From NCBI RefSeq assembly GCF_000009365.1, contig NC_008260.1, positions 841,501 to 905,500 of the forward strand: 64,000 nt of DNA, written 5' to 3'. This document shows, piece by piece, positions 27,574 to 36,204 of the stretch (position 1 is its first letter; each line of letters opens with the position of its first letter). The DNA is from Alcanivorax borkumensis SK2. GTDB taxonomy: Bacteria > Pseudomonadota > Gammaproteobacteria > Pseudomonadales > Alcanivoracaceae. The position numbers and the translations under genes are program-made. The notes below the pieces were generated by a model, which had not been told where the DNA came from, made no database searches, and saw only the letters and a list, made by a program, of their open reading frames with translations.

Positions 27574-28101
27574 CTAGCGTTTTGGCGTCATGGTGGCATC
27601 CAGGTTGCGGGCTTCACAAAAATCCAGAAAAGCGTCGCGTAGCTGGGCCACGGAGTGTTCCGCGTTCATGCTCAAAGTTAGATGCAGGCTGAACATGCGG
27701 GTGCCAGTGTGTGGGGCGGCGTAGGTGCCCGTGTGTAGGTCATCGATGTTAATGTTGCGCCCGGAGAAGAAGTGGGCGATTTCATGGACAATGCCCGGAT
27801 TGTCCATGGCCACTACTTCCACTTCGTAGGGCAGGGCGGCGGAGCTAGCCTCCGGGGCGCGGGTGCGTTTAAGGGTTATCCGCAAGTTTAGTTGATCGGC
27901 CAACTGTTGCTGCCCGGCTTCTAAGCTGTCCAAAGTGGCGGCGTTGCCGGCAACCAGCATCAGTACAGCAAATTCCCCCCCGAGTACGGTCATCCGTGAA
28001 TCCATGATATTGCCATCGTATTCCAACACGGCCTTGGACAGGGCCTGCACAATGCCTGGCCGGTCCGTGCCTAAGGCAGAAATCACAATCAACTGATCCA
28101 T
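27574..28101 (-). CDS. gcvR: Glycine cleavage system regulator GcvR (two ACT domains)
   Basis: The 175-residue protein has two ACT domains. The first starts [22 protein letters not shown] and the second reads [33 protein letters not shown]. GcvR-type proteins bind glycine and restrain GcvA. The ATG at 28101 is chosen because GGAGAACAAC precedes it and the family starts there; a reading 10 codons longer is possible. It diverges from dapA. Confidence 0.9.
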   Translation of the reverse strand: MDQLIVISALGTDRPGIVQALSKAVLEYDGNIMDSRMTVLGGEFAVLMLVAGNAATLDSLEAGQQQLADQLNLRITLKRTRAPEASSAALPYEVEVVAMDNPGIVHEIAHFFSGRNINIDDLHTGTYAAPHTGTRMFSLHLTLSMNAEHSVAQLRDAFLDFCEARNLDATMTPKR

Positions 28102-28414
28102 TGTTGTTCTCCGTTTTGCTAGTGCCGTCAATATTCAGGTCCACGTACCGGTGGCGGGCACGAAATTTGCCTTCTTATGAGGTGTATTTGGCCAATCAGT
28201 TTACCCAGTTCATCTCAGACTGAACACTTGCCGAGAAGACGGGTCTGAAGCTGTACGTTGCATTCCAGGTAGTAAACCGCAGACGCGCTCCTTGTCCGCT
28301 TTGGGGGCGGGGTTTACCATAGCGCCCTTCACCCGACGATAGGGCTCGCTAGTTGGGAGGCATCGTTGAGCGCATTGAGTGGCGCAACGGGTTTGCGCAC
28401 AATAGGAGACAGGC
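28102..28414. promoter_or_regulatory. Divergent gcvR-dapA intergenic region
   Basis: The 313-bp gap contains no gene. A dyad, GTAAACC near 28270 with GGTTTAC near 28312, encloses a GC-rich segment in the dapA leader. No known riboswitch pattern was recognised. The dapA ribosome-binding site AGGAGA lies just before the ATG. Confidence 0.4.
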
Positions 28415-29299
28415 ATGATTCGCGGCAGCATAGTGGCGCTGGTGACCCCCATGCGTGCAGATGGGTCCGTAGACTGGGAGCGATTGCGCTCGCTGGTTAA
28501 TTGGCATGTAGAACAAGGCACCCATGCCATCGTAGCTGTGGGGACGACCGGTGAATCCGCTACCCTTGGGTTTGAAGAGCACGATAGCGTGATCCGTGAA
28601 GTGGTGGCGCTGGCTAAGGGCCGCCTTCCGGTTATTGCCGGTACTGGTGCCAACAACACAGAAGAAGCCATTCGCCTGACTCGAGATGCCAAACGAGATG
28701 GCGCAGACGCTTGCCTGTTGGTGACGCCTTATTACAACAAGCCGCCCCAGGAAGGTCTGTATCAACACTTCTTGGCGATAGCTCGTGCGGTAGATATTCC
28801 GCAAATACTGTATAACGTGCCCGGTCGAACATCTTGCGATTTACTGCCGGAAACCGTGGAGCGCTTGAGTAAAGTGCCGAACATCGTGGGCATAAAGGAA
28901 GCCACCGGTAATTTGGAGCGGGCTCGCGAAATCCGTGAGCGCTGTTCTGATGATTTCATGCTTTATTCTGGCGATGACGCCACCGCCATGGACTTTATTT
29001 TGGCTGGCGGACATGGCGATATTTCGGTGACCGCTAACGTGGCCCCGGCGAAGATGGCCGCCATGTGTGAGGCGGCTCTGGCTGGTGATGCGGATACCGC
29101 TCGGGCACTGAATGCGGAACTCGAACCCCTGCATCGTGATCTGTTTATTGAAGCGAATCCGATCCCGGTGAAATGGGCACTGTTTGAAATGGGCCTAATT
29201 GACGCGGGTATCAGGCTACCGTTGGTGCCGATGTCAGAAGCGGCTCAGCCGCGGTTACGTGAAACCATGCGCCAATGCGGCCTGTTGGAGGTTAAATGA
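28415..29299 (+). CDS. dapA: 4-hydroxy-tetrahydrodipicolinate synthase
   Basis: The 294-residue TIM-barrel lyase condenses pyruvate and aspartate semialdehyde in lysine/DAP synthesis. Visible landmarks are GTTGESATL (residues about 43-51), YYNKPPQEGLYQHF with the proton-relay Tyr, YNVPGRT and the Schiff-base Lys in IVGIKEATGN (about 161). It overlaps bamC by ATGA, an arrangement conserved in gammaproteobacteria. Confidence 0.97.
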   Translation: MIRGSIVALVTPMRADGSVDWERLRSLVNWHVEQGTHAIVAVGTTGESATLGFEEHDSVIREVVALAKGRLPVIAGTGANNTEEAIRLTRDAKRDGADACLLVTPYYNKPPQEGLYQHFLAIARAVDIPQILYNVPGRTSCDLLPETVERLSKVPNIVGIKEATGNLERAREIRERCSDDFMLYSGDDATAMDFILAGGHGDISVTANVAPAKMAAMCEAALAGDADTARALNAELEPLHRDLFIEANPIPVKWALFEMGLIDAGIRLPLVPMSEAAQPRLRETMRQCGLLEVK

Positions 29300-29913
29300 A
29301 GAAAGCGGCGTTGCTGGCACCACTCATGCTCGCTTTGATGGTGGCTGGTTGTAGCTGGTTGCCAGACAGCAGTTTGGAATACCGTAAAGCGGCCGTGACC
29401 GACCCGATTAAAGTGCCCGACGGTGGCGTGTTTATTGGTGAGCAGCCCCTGTATGCGGTGCCTCGCGAGGATGAGCGGCTAACCGCTCCTGGTGAAGATG
29501 AAAAGCGTTTTGAGGCACCGCGCCCGCCGCAACTGGTGGTGTTGGGGAGTGCCTCTGGCAACGAAAACGTTGAGTCTGCTCCGCGTGGTGAATCCGCTAA
29601 AGCATTGCTAGGTCGGGATGGCAATGGTTACCCGATTATCATGATGTCCACTCGCTACGCCTGGGCATGGGAATATGTGAGTGATGCCCTAAAACAGACG
29701 GATTTAAAGGTCAGTGATCGTGATCGAGAAGTGGGTATCTTTTACCTTAAGGTTCCCGATCGGTATGAGTTGGGTGCCCGCGAAGCACAGTTGAAATTAA
29801 GCCATACGACCAACGGTATTCAGGTGGCTGTGTTGAATGAGAAGGGCTCCGCACTGGTGGATAAAATCCCGGGGCAGGCCATTCTTGAGCGAATCTACGA
29901 CGAGCTCGATTAA
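29296..29913 (+). CDS. bamC: Outer membrane assembly lipoprotein BamC (short form)
   Basis: The 205-residue lipoprotein has the lipobox MVAGCSW (Cys about 19). An unstructured N-terminal stretch follows (KAAVTDPIKVPDGGVF), like the BamD-binding lasso. A single helix-grip domain covers about residues 110-200 (YAWAWEYVSDALKQTDLKVSDRDR). E. coli BamC has two such domains in 344 residues, so this is a one-domain version, as in some marine gammaproteobacteria. Position directly after dapA supports the call. Confidence 0.85.
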   Translation: MKKAALLAPLMLALMVAGCSWLPDSSLEYRKAAVTDPIKVPDGGVFIGEQPLYAVPREDERLTAPGEDEKRFEAPRPPQLVVLGSASGNENVESAPRGESAKALLGRDGNGYPIIMMSTRYAWAWEYVSDALKQTDLKVSDRDREVGIFYLKVPDRYELGAREAQLKLSHTTNGIQVAVLNEKGSALVDKIPGQAILERIYDELD

Positions 29914-30686
29914 TGCAGCTGGCCTCATTGGGCAGTGGCAGCAAAGGCAACGCCACGCTGGTGCACGCTGACGACACTTTGGTGTTGGTTGATTGTGGTT
30001 TTACCATTAAGGAAACTGAGGTGCGATTGGGGCAGCTGGGGCTGGTCGCCGATCAGCTCAGTGCGATTTTGGTCACCCATGAGCACGGAGATCATATTCG
30101 TAGCGCCGGGGCGTTGGCCCGTAAAGTGGGGTGCCCGGTATATAGCTCATTTGGCACCGCCAGCGCTGTGCACGACAAACGCGCCAGCCTGAAAGAGGCT
30201 AACTGGCAAGAAATTCGCCCCGGTCGGACGTTTACACTGGGAGCGATGGAAGTTCTGCCGGTGCTGGTGCCCCATGATGCTCGTGAACCTTGCCAGTATC
30301 GCTTTTCTTGGCAGCAGCGCACGGTGGGAGTGCTTACCGACTTGGGTGCGATTACCCCCCATGTGGTTGATGCCTACAGGGACTGCGATGCCTTAGTATT
30401 AGAATGCAATCACGACTCGCAATTACTAGCCTCAGGACCGTACCCAGCATCGTTGAAACGACGTGTGGGTGGTATGTTAGGCCACCTGAGTAATGATCAG
30501 GCTGCGGCGCTGTTGCGTCAGGCCAATGTGGATCGCCTGCAGCATTTGGTGCTGTCGCACCTGAGCGAACAGAACAACACGTCCCTGCATGCACTGGATG
30601 CCGTGCAACGGGTGGTAACCCGCGGGCGTGAACGAATTAGCGTTGCTAGTCAGACGGAAGGGTTTGACTGGCTACAAGTACATTAA
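29913..30686 (+). CDS. MBL-fold metallo-hydrolase
   Basis: The 257-residue protein has the metallo-beta-lactamase fold with metal ligands in LVTHEHGDHIR (HxHxDH, about residues 55-63), then VLVPHDAREP and LTDLGAIT. It closes with HLVLSHLSEQNNTS. It resembles the YycJ/WalJ group of DNA-acting or unassigned MBL exonucleases. The start overlaps the bamC stop (TAATG), making a dapA-bamC-MBL transcription unit that continues to purC. Confidence 0.88.
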   Translation: MQLASLGSGSKGNATLVHADDTLVLVDCGFTIKETEVRLGQLGLVADQLSAILVTHEHGDHIRSAGALARKVGCPVYSSFGTASAVHDKRASLKEANWQEIRPGRTFTLGAMEVLPVLVPHDAREPCQYRFSWQQRTVGVLTDLGAITPHVVDAYRDCDALVLECNHDSQLLASGPYPASLKRRVGGMLGHLSNDQAAALLRQANVDRLQHLVLSHLSEQNNTSLHALDAVQRVVTRGRERISVASQTEGFDWLQVH

Positions 30687-30712
30687 TGCTGACCTGAGTA
30701 ATAGGCCTTTCC

Positions 30713-31429
30713 ATGGAAAAACGCGACGAGTTGTATGCCGGCAAAGCCAAGTCCGTGTACACCACCGATGACGAAGACATGCTGATTATGCTGTTTCGTG
30801 ACGATACCTCCGCCTTTGATGGTAAGAAAAAAGAGGCATTGGCTCGCAAGGGGGCAGTGAATAATCAGTTCAACGCAGCCATTATGGAAAAGCTGAAAGC
30901 GGCGGGCATCCCCTGCCATTTTGAGAAAACCCTATCGGCCACTGAATCCCTGGTGAAGAAGCTAGATATGATTCCGGTGGAATGCGTGGTGCGTAATATT
31001 GCTGCGGGCTCCATATGCCGCCGCTTGGGTGTGGAAGAGGGCCTGGAGTTGACGCCGCCAACGTTTGAGTTCTTCTTAAAGGACGATGACTTGGGGGACC
31101 CCATGGTCAATGATTTCCATATTCGTAGCTTTGGTTGGGCCAGCGACGATCAGGTGGCACAGATGAAAACCCTCACCTTTGCGGTGAACGACGTGCTCAA
31201 ACAGCTGTTTCTGGACGGGGGCATGCTGCTGGTGGATTACAAGCTGGAGTTTGGCATGTTTAAAGGTGAGGTATTACTGGGGGATGAATTTAGCCCGGAT
31301 GGCTGCCGCTTGTGGGACAAGGATAGCCGCGAAAAATTGGATAAAGACCGTTTCCGTCAGGGGTTGGGCGGAGTGGTTGAAGCCTATGAAGAAGTGGGTA
31401 AGCGTCTGGGAATGACCTTCGAATATTAA
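30713..31429 (+). CDS. purC: SAICAR synthetase
   Basis: The 238-residue enzyme joins CAIR and aspartate in purine synthesis. It starts with [20 protein letters not shown] and carries the signatures [18 protein letters not shown] (about 90-107) and LVDYKLEFG with [12 protein letters not shown] (about 170-200). The length is typical. It follows the MBL gene by 26 nt and is probably the last main gene of this transcription unit. Confidence 0.97.
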   Translation: MEKRDELYAGKAKSVYTTDDEDMLIMLFRDDTSAFDGKKKEALARKGAVNNQFNAAIMEKLKAAGIPCHFEKTLSATESLVKKLDMIPVECVVRNIAAGSICRRLGVEEGLELTPPTFEFFLKDDDLGDPMVNDFHIRSFGWASDDQVAQMKTLTFAVNDVLKQLFLDGGMLLVDYKLEFGMFKGEVLLGDEFSPDGCRLWDKDSREKLDKDRFRQGLGGVVEAYEEVGKRLGMTFEY

Positions 31430-31440
31430 AATCGTTAACC

Positions 31441-31479
31441 ATTACCCATCAAGCTGCAGCCAGTGATTTGATGGGTAAT
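31441..31479. repeat. Inverted repeat after purC
   Basis: ATTACCCATCA (31441-31451) pairs perfectly with TGATGGGTAAT (31469-31479) around a 17-nt loop, 11 nt after the purC stop. No T-run follows, and the next gene starts 35 nt later. Confidence 0.7.
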
Positions 31480-31514
31480 ACTGCCAATTAAAAATAAGTA
31501 GAAAAGGTGGGAGT

Positions 31515-31748
31515 ATGAAATCTGTGATGCGTTTAGCCGCTATTGCTCTGTTGGCTGCGGTTCTTAGTGGTTGCTTTCTGACCAAGTTGGCCACCACGCC
31601 CATGCGTTTAGTGGGAGCGGCAGGCTCTGTGGTTGGGGCCGTATTGTCAATTATTCCAGTGGCGGGCAATGCTGCCGATGAAGCCCTTGAAAAAGTCGAT
31701 GGTGCCATTGATAACACGGCGGATAGCATCGATAAGATACCGTTATAA
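31515..31748 (+). CDS. Small lipoprotein of unknown function
   Basis: The 77-residue protein has a lipoprotein signal (LAAIALLAAVLSGCFLT, Cys about 21). A short hydrophobic, Gly/Ala-rich stretch follows (LVGAAGSVVGAVLSIIPVAGNAADEA), then an acidic helix ending DSIDKIPL. AAGGTGGGAG precedes the ATG. I recall similar short lipoproteins after purC in related bacteria, but know no function. Confidence 0.8.
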   Translation: MKSVMRLAAIALLAAVLSGCFLTKLATTPMRLVGAAGSVVGAVLSIIPVAGNAADEALEKVDGAIDNTADSIDKIPL

Positions 31749-31924
31749 ACTCGATTGGCTTAGTCTTTCCTGCGGCCAGTGCAGTCAGGACTGGCTGATA
31801 CGTTGACGCTTGTAATAGGTTGGCTGTCTAAGAGAAATATCCCCTCGTTCTAACGGACGGTTGAAACCTTTTGCGGGCCTAGATTTTCAGGCAGGATCGC
31901 GATCTTGGCGCGGTTTTGGGGTTG

Positions 31925-31939
31925 CCTCCTTTAAGGAGG
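31925..31939 (+). promoter_or_regulatory. Shine-Dalgarno/anti-Shine-Dalgarno hairpin
   Basis: CCTCCTT-T-AAGGAGG is a perfect palindrome. The right arm is an optimal ribosome-binding site placed 7 nt before an ATG (31947); the left arm is its exact complement. Folding as CCTCC/GGAGG with a TTTAA loop would hide the site. Confidence 0.5.
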
Positions 31940-31957
31940 TCGAGAGATGCTCATCCA

Positions 31958-32044
31958 ATGAAAAGCATAATAACGAGTGCGGTCCATCCGGAAGATCTGA
32001 AGAGTGTGGCCTGTGAAGGCTTCACCTGCTGCCCGTTGCGATAA
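31958..32044 (+). CDS. Possible 28-residue peptide, translationally coupled
   Basis: After the strong ribosome-binding site at 31933-31939 a four-codon ORF (MLIQ, 31947-31961) ends in TGA. That TGA overlaps the ATG of a 28-codon ORF reading MKSIITSAVHPEDLKSVACE and ending GFTCCPLR. The coupling and the perfect site suggest translation, but the peptide is short and I recognise nothing in it. It could equally be part of a non-coding RNA. Confidence 0.25.
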   Translation: MKSIITSAVHPEDLKSVACEGFTCCPLR

Positions 32045-32280
32045 AACACAACATTTGTACCTTTCTGGCTGACGCTGAGCATGTAAGGCGTTTTTCAGAG
32101 GTTACTTAGATTCTTTTGTCTGTCTGTTCAAATTACCCTGAACGATAAGTCTCTCGATCAATATTAAGTTGAAATTTGTGTCGTCTCCTCTTGCTATTTC
32201 CTTAATGCCCTGTTCATGGGCAACAGTTTTGCACAGCATGTCTGCATTTTTTCATCTGCTGTGCGAAGGCTGATCGCTAA

Positions 32281-32438
32281 GCTGTTGATTTGTTATGTTT
32301 ATTTGTAAGTATATGATTTTAAATGGTTTAATTTTATGGCCATTTTTTCATCACTTTAATGTAATGGTAGGCGTGGCAGGTGGTGGGGAAGGTTCCTGAC
32401 AGTCTATTCACAGAGTTATCCACAGAAGTTGTGGGTAA
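32281..32438. other. AT-rich block with three DnaA boxes
   Basis: The boxes are CTATTCACA (32404-32412, one mismatch), TTATCCACA (32416-32424, perfect) and TTACCCACA on the reverse strand (32430-32438, one mismatch from TTATCCACA). About 45-120 bp upstream lies a 60-bp stretch with 14 G/C bases. The arrangement resembles origin-type or DARS/datA-type DnaA-binding loci. No dnaA, rpmH or gidA gene is nearby. Confidence 0.55.
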
Positions 32439-32471
32439 CTTTTTCAGCCATAAAACAGTGTCGGTCGAAGC

Positions 32472-33017
32472 TCACCGCCTGAACATAGGAAATGGTCTCC
32501 AGGGTTGCTTGAGTATTTGCCGACCGCTGAGTTTCAACAATAGCGGGTGGAAGCCTGCGTTGGGGAAGCTGCGTTTGATCAGCCGAATTCTGGCCATGGG
32601 AACACCGAAACGCAGTAGTCCAAGGCTAACATCGATCCAGTCGGCCCGACGGAAGGCCTCAGTAAGATCCAAATGGTTGTGGCTGAAACGGCTAACTTTG
32701 TGATGATTCATGATCATGTTGTGTACATCATGACTCCAATCTTCCAGCTGCTCCTCCTGCAGATAGTGATCTGCTTGGCGGGACGAAGACGGCAAGTAAT
32801 CGAAGGTGCCAGCTAACCAGATCCCCGCATCATGGAAAAAAGCAGCAATCTGTAATTTATCCAGCTCTTCTACGTTCAAGGGCCGTTGCGCTATGACTAG
32901 ATTCACCAGTCGGTATACATGGTTACGGTACGTTGTTTGCTGTTTGCCGAAACGTTCAGCGTAACGGTCGAACAGTTGTTCCACTCTGGGTAACTGGGTG
33001 ATGAGGCTCTGGTTCAT
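32472..33017 (-). CDS. HD-domain-like predicted metal-dependent phosphohydrolase
   Basis: The 181-residue protein has an HD-type pattern: RNHVYRLVNLV (first His, about 33), AAFFHDAGIWLAGTFDYLPSS (HD at about 63), then HDVHNMIMNHHKVSRF (about 100-113). Small HD proteins of this kind are thought to act on nucleotides or related phosphates. The substrate is unknown. It is divergent from the GntR regulator, with which it shares a 194-bp promoter region. Confidence 0.75.
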   Translation of the reverse strand: MNQSLITQLPRVEQLFDRYAERFGKQQTTYRNHVYRLVNLVIAQRPLNVEELDKLQIAAFFHDAGIWLAGTFDYLPSSSRQADHYLQEEQLEDWSHDVHNMIMNHHKVSRFSHNHLDLTEAFRRADWIDVSLGLLRFGVPMARIRLIKRSFPNAGFHPLLLKLSGRQILKQPWRPFPMFRR

Positions 33018-33139
33018 GACGCTCCGCCTGTTTTTTTGATGTGGTCATCATTCTTGCTGTAGAAGACTCTGTGTTACTGGGAGTCAGTATGGCACCAATG
33101 TAGTGATTGTTGGTGGGTGAGGGTCAGTAAAGCCTGCAC

Positions 33140-33185
33140 TTGGTGGCGGTTTTTTTGTGTACTATAGTCAGACAAAATGGACTGA
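33140..33185 (+). promoter_or_regulatory. Promoter of the GntR gene with possible operator
   Basis: TTGGTG (33140-33145) and TATAGT (33163-33168) are spaced 17 bp. TCAG...CTGA at about 33168-33185 forms a small dyad over the expected start site, where an autoregulating GntR protein could bind. Confidence 0.45.
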
Positions 33186-33211
33186 ATTGTTCAACAGGTA
33201 CCGGGGGTTCG

Positions 33212-33907
33212 ATGGGTTTCAAAGCAAAAGAAAGCCTCTCTGAGCAAATTGCCCAGCATCTTGCGCAGCAGATTATTCATGGCGATATGCTGGCGGGAGA
33301 TCGCATTCAGGAACTCCGTGTGGCCGGTGAGCTTGATGTCAGCCGAGGTTCGGTCCGTGAGGCTTTATTGATCCTGCAGCGTCGCCAGCTTATCGACATT
33401 CTTCCTCGCCGTGGTGCCGTGGTGAAAGAGATGTCAGAGACCCATGTGCGTAATCTGTATGAAGTCATGCAGGTGCTGCTGGGTTTAGTGATTCGAAAGG
33501 CTATTAAAGTGGTTCGAGAAGAAGATATGGATTCTTTCATCGAACTGGTCCACGGGTTACAGGTGGAGGCTGAAGAGCGGGATTATGATGCTTTTTTTAC
33601 TCTTAGTTTTCGTTTCCTGGAGCATCTTTATCCATTCGCGCGTAATGTTTTTGTGGAAGATGTGTTGATTAACATGCAGCCAGCTATGCAGCGGGCTTAC
33701 TTCATGGCGTTGCATTTGGAGCCTGATGAAATAAAGGAGTGTTTGTCGTTCTTTAAGGCGTTGGTGGAAACTATTTTTCGCCGTGATGTACGCTCGGCGC
33801 TGGAAATTATTCGGGAATTTGCAGAGCATCAGTCGGAGCTGGTGGAAGAGTCCATCACCCGTGCTCGGCAGATTGAAACCGCCTGGGGTTCGCGACGTCG
33901 TAAGTAA
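33212..33907 (+). CDS. GntR-family transcriptional regulator
   Basis: The 231-residue protein has an N-terminal GntR winged helix (LSEQIAQHLAQQIIHGDMLAGDRIQE, then DVSRGSVREALLILQRRQLIDILPRRGAVV, about residues 8-70). An all-helical FCD-like effector domain follows (MSETHVRNLYEVMQVLLG). The ATG at 33212 follows a GGGGG-containing leader; a reading 24 codons longer overlaps the promoter and is rejected. The effector is unknown; the divergent HD-domain gene is a candidate target. Confidence 0.88.
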   Translation: MGFKAKESLSEQIAQHLAQQIIHGDMLAGDRIQELRVAGELDVSRGSVREALLILQRRQLIDILPRRGAVVKEMSETHVRNLYEVMQVLLGLVIRKAIKVVREEDMDSFIELVHGLQVEAEERDYDAFFTLSFRFLEHLYPFARNVFVEDVLINMQPAMQRAYFMALHLEPDEIKECLSFFKALVETIFRRDVRSALEIIREFAEHQSELVEESITRARQIETAWGSRRRK

Positions 33908-33965
33908 TTACTCCTCATTGTGTTGTGGATATTTGGCTGATGGCCGGTAATCTGCAACGGGGGTC

Positions 33966-33994
33966 TTGCCCTGACGGATCAAGCTGCATAGAAT
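33966..33994 (+). promoter_or_regulatory. Promoter of tRNA-Val
   Basis: TTGCCC (33966-33971) and TAGAAT (33989-33994) are separated by 17 bp and end 13 bp before the tRNA gene. Confidence 0.6.
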
Positions 33995-34007
33995 TGCCAC
34001 CCTCTTT

Positions 34008-34084
34008 AGGCACGTAGCTCAGTTGGTTAGAGCACCACCTTGACATGGTGGGGGTCGGTGGTTCGAATCCACTCGTGCCTACCA
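34008..34084 (+). tRNA. tRNA-Val (anticodon GAC)
   Basis: The 77-nt gene folds as a canonical tRNA. AGGCACG (34008-34014) pairs with CGTGCCT (34074-34080), the anticodon loop is TTGACAT within CCACC/GGTGG, the T arm is GGTTCGAATCC, and CCA is encoded. The body matches tRNA-Val(GAC) of E. coli. Confidence 0.96.
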
Positions 34085-34094
34085 GATTCAGACG

Positions 34095-34131
34095 AAGGGC
34101 TTGTCGCAGTAATTACTGCGACAAGCCCTTT
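34095..34131 (+). terminator. Intrinsic terminator after tRNA-Val
   Basis: AAGGGCTTGTCGCAGTAA and its exact complement (34095-34130) make a very long stem with an AATT loop, followed by TTTTT. It is one of the strongest terminators in the window. Confidence 0.9.
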
Positions 34132-34197
34132 TTCGTTTTCGCTTCTCCAGTGTCGCAATCGGTAGAATATGCGTTCCTCAAGCACGAGTATGGTTGC

Positions 34198-34662
34198 ATG
34201 CATAACGCCGATTATTTGGGTGCTACCAGCCCGACCCTGATTTTGTATTTGCCGCATCGACCCAATGAAATGACCCTTGATGTTGCAGCATTGCTGGCGG
34301 CTAATTCCAATCATTGGCGTAAGATCGTGACCCTTCTGGCCAAGGTAGCCTGCCCGGTAGAGAGTGATTGGCGGCATTTTCGAGATGAGGTCTTGTTTCG
34401 GGAAACCGCGTTATGTTTCATGCCGGAACTGGTGCAGGCACCGTGTTGGCATTGGATCGGGGGCAAGGAGAATCTGTCACGGTTCACCAGCTTGCAACAC
34501 AATGCCCAGCATTTGCAGGCAGTACCGGGGGTCGCCATAGACCCGCAAAAGCGGTTGCTGTTAACGCCTTATCCTGATTATCGCCAACTCAGTAACGCAC
34601 TCGTGGAACGTGTGCGTGGCTCTCTTGAAGAGCTGCGTTTCTACCACCGAAATGATGTATGA
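34198..34662 (+). CDS. Conserved-looking protein of unknown function
   Basis: From the ATG at 34198 the protein has 154 residues and starts MHNADYLGATSPTLILYLPH. It is soluble, rich in Trp and His in the middle (SNHWRKIVTLLAKVACPVESDW, CWHWIGGKENLSRF), and ends ELRFYHRNDV. The frame is also open further upstream, but that part runs through the tRNA-Val gene and its terminator. I do not recognise the family. It converges on mltF. Confidence 0.65.
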   Translation: MHNADYLGATSPTLILYLPHRPNEMTLDVAALLAANSNHWRKIVTLLAKVACPVESDWRHFRDEVLFRETALCFMPELVQAPCWHWIGGKENLSRFTSLQHNAQHLQAVPGVAIDPQKRLLLTPYPDYRQLSNALVERVRGSLEELRFYHRNDV

Positions 34663-34800
34663 GGCGGCTTTGCTCTTTTTGCCTGAGCGGTGCGTGCAAT
34701 TTGGATTTGGGTTTGGGGATGGCCTTGGTCGTACGCCGGCAGTAAGCACCGGGTGGGTTCGCGTGTTCAACGTGTGATTGCTAGGCAGATGGTGCTTGGA

Positions 34801-36204
34801 TTAATTCAGAGCGATGAGTGTGTCATCACGACGACGGGAGTTTTCTGCCCATACTAAGAGATCGTAATAGCGCCGAATGTGACGGACATAGGCCACTGCT
34901 TGGCCGCCTGGCGCTGTTCCGTAGCGGAGTTGATCCGCGTAGGCGGGCTTGGCCAGTAGAGGCAGGCGTTGTTTAACGTCCTGCCAGTTGTCCGGGTTGC
35001 CGCCCTGGCGCTGGGTGAGTACGCGGGCATCTTCCAAATGCCCGTACCCCACATTGTAGGCAGCCAGTGCCATCCAGGTACGGCTGGGCTCAGGAATACG
35101 ATCGGGAATCCGCGCATGGGTGCGGCGCAGGTAGCCGGCGCCGGCACGGATACTTTGTGATGGGTCAGTTCGATCGCTGATGCCCATCTGGCGAGCAGTA
35201 TTGTTCGTGAGCATCATCAAGCCTTTCACGCCGGTGGGCGAGATGGCTTGCGGGTCCCACAGGGATTCTTGGTAGGCGAGGGCGGCCAGTAAGCGCCAGT
35301 CAAAGCCGCTGTCTTCTTCAGCTTGCTTGAATAGATCTTCGTATAGAGGCAGTCGATCATCCAAGTGACGCATAAAGCTGCGCGCTGCGTAAAGGTTGAA
35401 CTGTTCTACATGGCCGTAAAAACGGTCTTCCAGTTTGGCGGTGGTGCCGTCTGCCTTGGCCTGGGTCAGGTAACGCTGTGCTTCCTGGTATAGGCTTTTA
35501 TCGTCTTTGGGGTTAAATGCCCACGACAGAGGCATGTCTCTGGCGACGGTGTAATCGGCGACCAGGTCGGGCCAGAGGGCTCTCTGCAGGGTATAGCTGT
35601 TGGAATTGATCAGGGTGTAATCCACTTGACCGTCTTCCACCAAGGCCAGTAATTGTTCCGGAGTGGCATTTTCCACTTCTTGGAATTCTAACTCTGGGCT
35701 CTCAAGCTGTGCCTTGAGAAGCAGCTCTGCGTGGCTGGAACCTGCGCTTACGGCAATGGTTTGCTGGTTAAGTTGGCTTAGGTCAGTAATTCGGTGGCTG
35801 GTAAGGCGGCGGACTAGCAGAACATCGACATTCTGATAGGCGGTGCTGAAACGCAGACTCTTGCTACGTTCTGGAGTGGCGATCAGGCCGGCTGCGACAA
35901 TATCAGCGGTACCTTTGCGGATGGCATATCGAATGTAGGACAGGTCGTCGGATTCGAGGATACGCAACTCCACGCCCTGGCTGTCAGCGAACCCTTTGGC
36001 GAGTTCATACTCCATACCGGTGAAGCCGTGCTGGTCTTCGTAATAGGTGGTGTTGGATGGACGCGTCAGGACCACCAGCTCGCCACGGGCCATGATGCGC
36101 TCTATGGCAGAGGGGCTGGGATGCATCGCTAACATTAGCCCCAATACGCTGAGCAGCGCCAGCGAGGCGAGCAAATGCTTGCTATGTCGAAAGAGTTCTG
36201 TCAC
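34801..36204 (-). CDS. mltF: Membrane-bound lytic murein transglycosylase F
   Basis: The 467-residue protein has an N-terminal hydrophobic anchor (LLASLALLSVLGLMLAM) and a solute-binding-protein-like domain (about 35-265, ELVVLTRPSNTTYYEDQHGFTGMEYELAKGFAD). A C-terminal lysozyme-like domain contains LAALAYQESLWDPQAISPTGVKGLMM with the catalytic Glu in YQESLW. It cleaves peptidoglycan to anhydro-muropeptides. The start is GTG, with AGAGGTAG upstream. A perfect Crp-type site lies 95 bp upstream. Confidence 0.95.
   Translation of the reverse strand: MTELFRHSKHLLASLALLSVLGLMLAMHPSPSAIERIMARGELVVLTRPSNTTYYEDQHGFTGMEYELAKGFADSQGVELRILESDDLSYIRYAIRKGTADIVAAGLIATPERSKSLRFSTAYQNVDVLLVRRLTSHRITDLSQLNQQTIAVSAGSSHAELLLKAQLESPELEFQEVENATPEQLLALVEDGQVDYTLINSNSYTLQRALWPDLVADYTVARDMPLSWAFNPKDDKSLYQEAQRYLTQAKADGTTAKLEDRFYGHVEQFNLYAARSFMRHLDDRLPLYEDLFKQAEEDSGFDWRLLAALAYQESLWDPQAISPTGVKGLMMLTNNTARQMGISDRTDPSQSIRAGAGYLRRTHARIPDRIPEPSRTWMALAAYNVGYGHLEDARVLTQRQGGNPDNWQDVKQRLPLLAKPAYADQLRYGTAPGGQAVAYVRHIRRYYDLLVWAENSRRRDDTLIALN

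Larger units (their letters stand above)
31749..32471. other. 723-bp non-coding region with several signals
   Basis: No gene of normal size is supported. In order it holds GGA-containing small hairpins (for example GCCAGT...ACTGGC near 31775), the Shine-Dalgarno/anti-Shine-Dalgarno hairpin at 31925-31939 with two tiny ORFs, an AT-rich block (only 14 of 60 bases are G or C in 32281-32340) and three DnaA boxes at 32404-32438. The stretch is more AT-rich than its flanks. Confidence 0.6.

Noticed and set aside
32281..32438. The chromosomal oriC itself
   Set aside because: None of the genes that usually flank oriC (dnaA, rpmH, gidA, mioC) is present; kept only as an orphan DnaA-box locus.
34045..34197. 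N-terminal extension of the 34198 gene
   Set aside because: The extension translates the tRNA-Val gene and its terminator, so it cannot be the real start.
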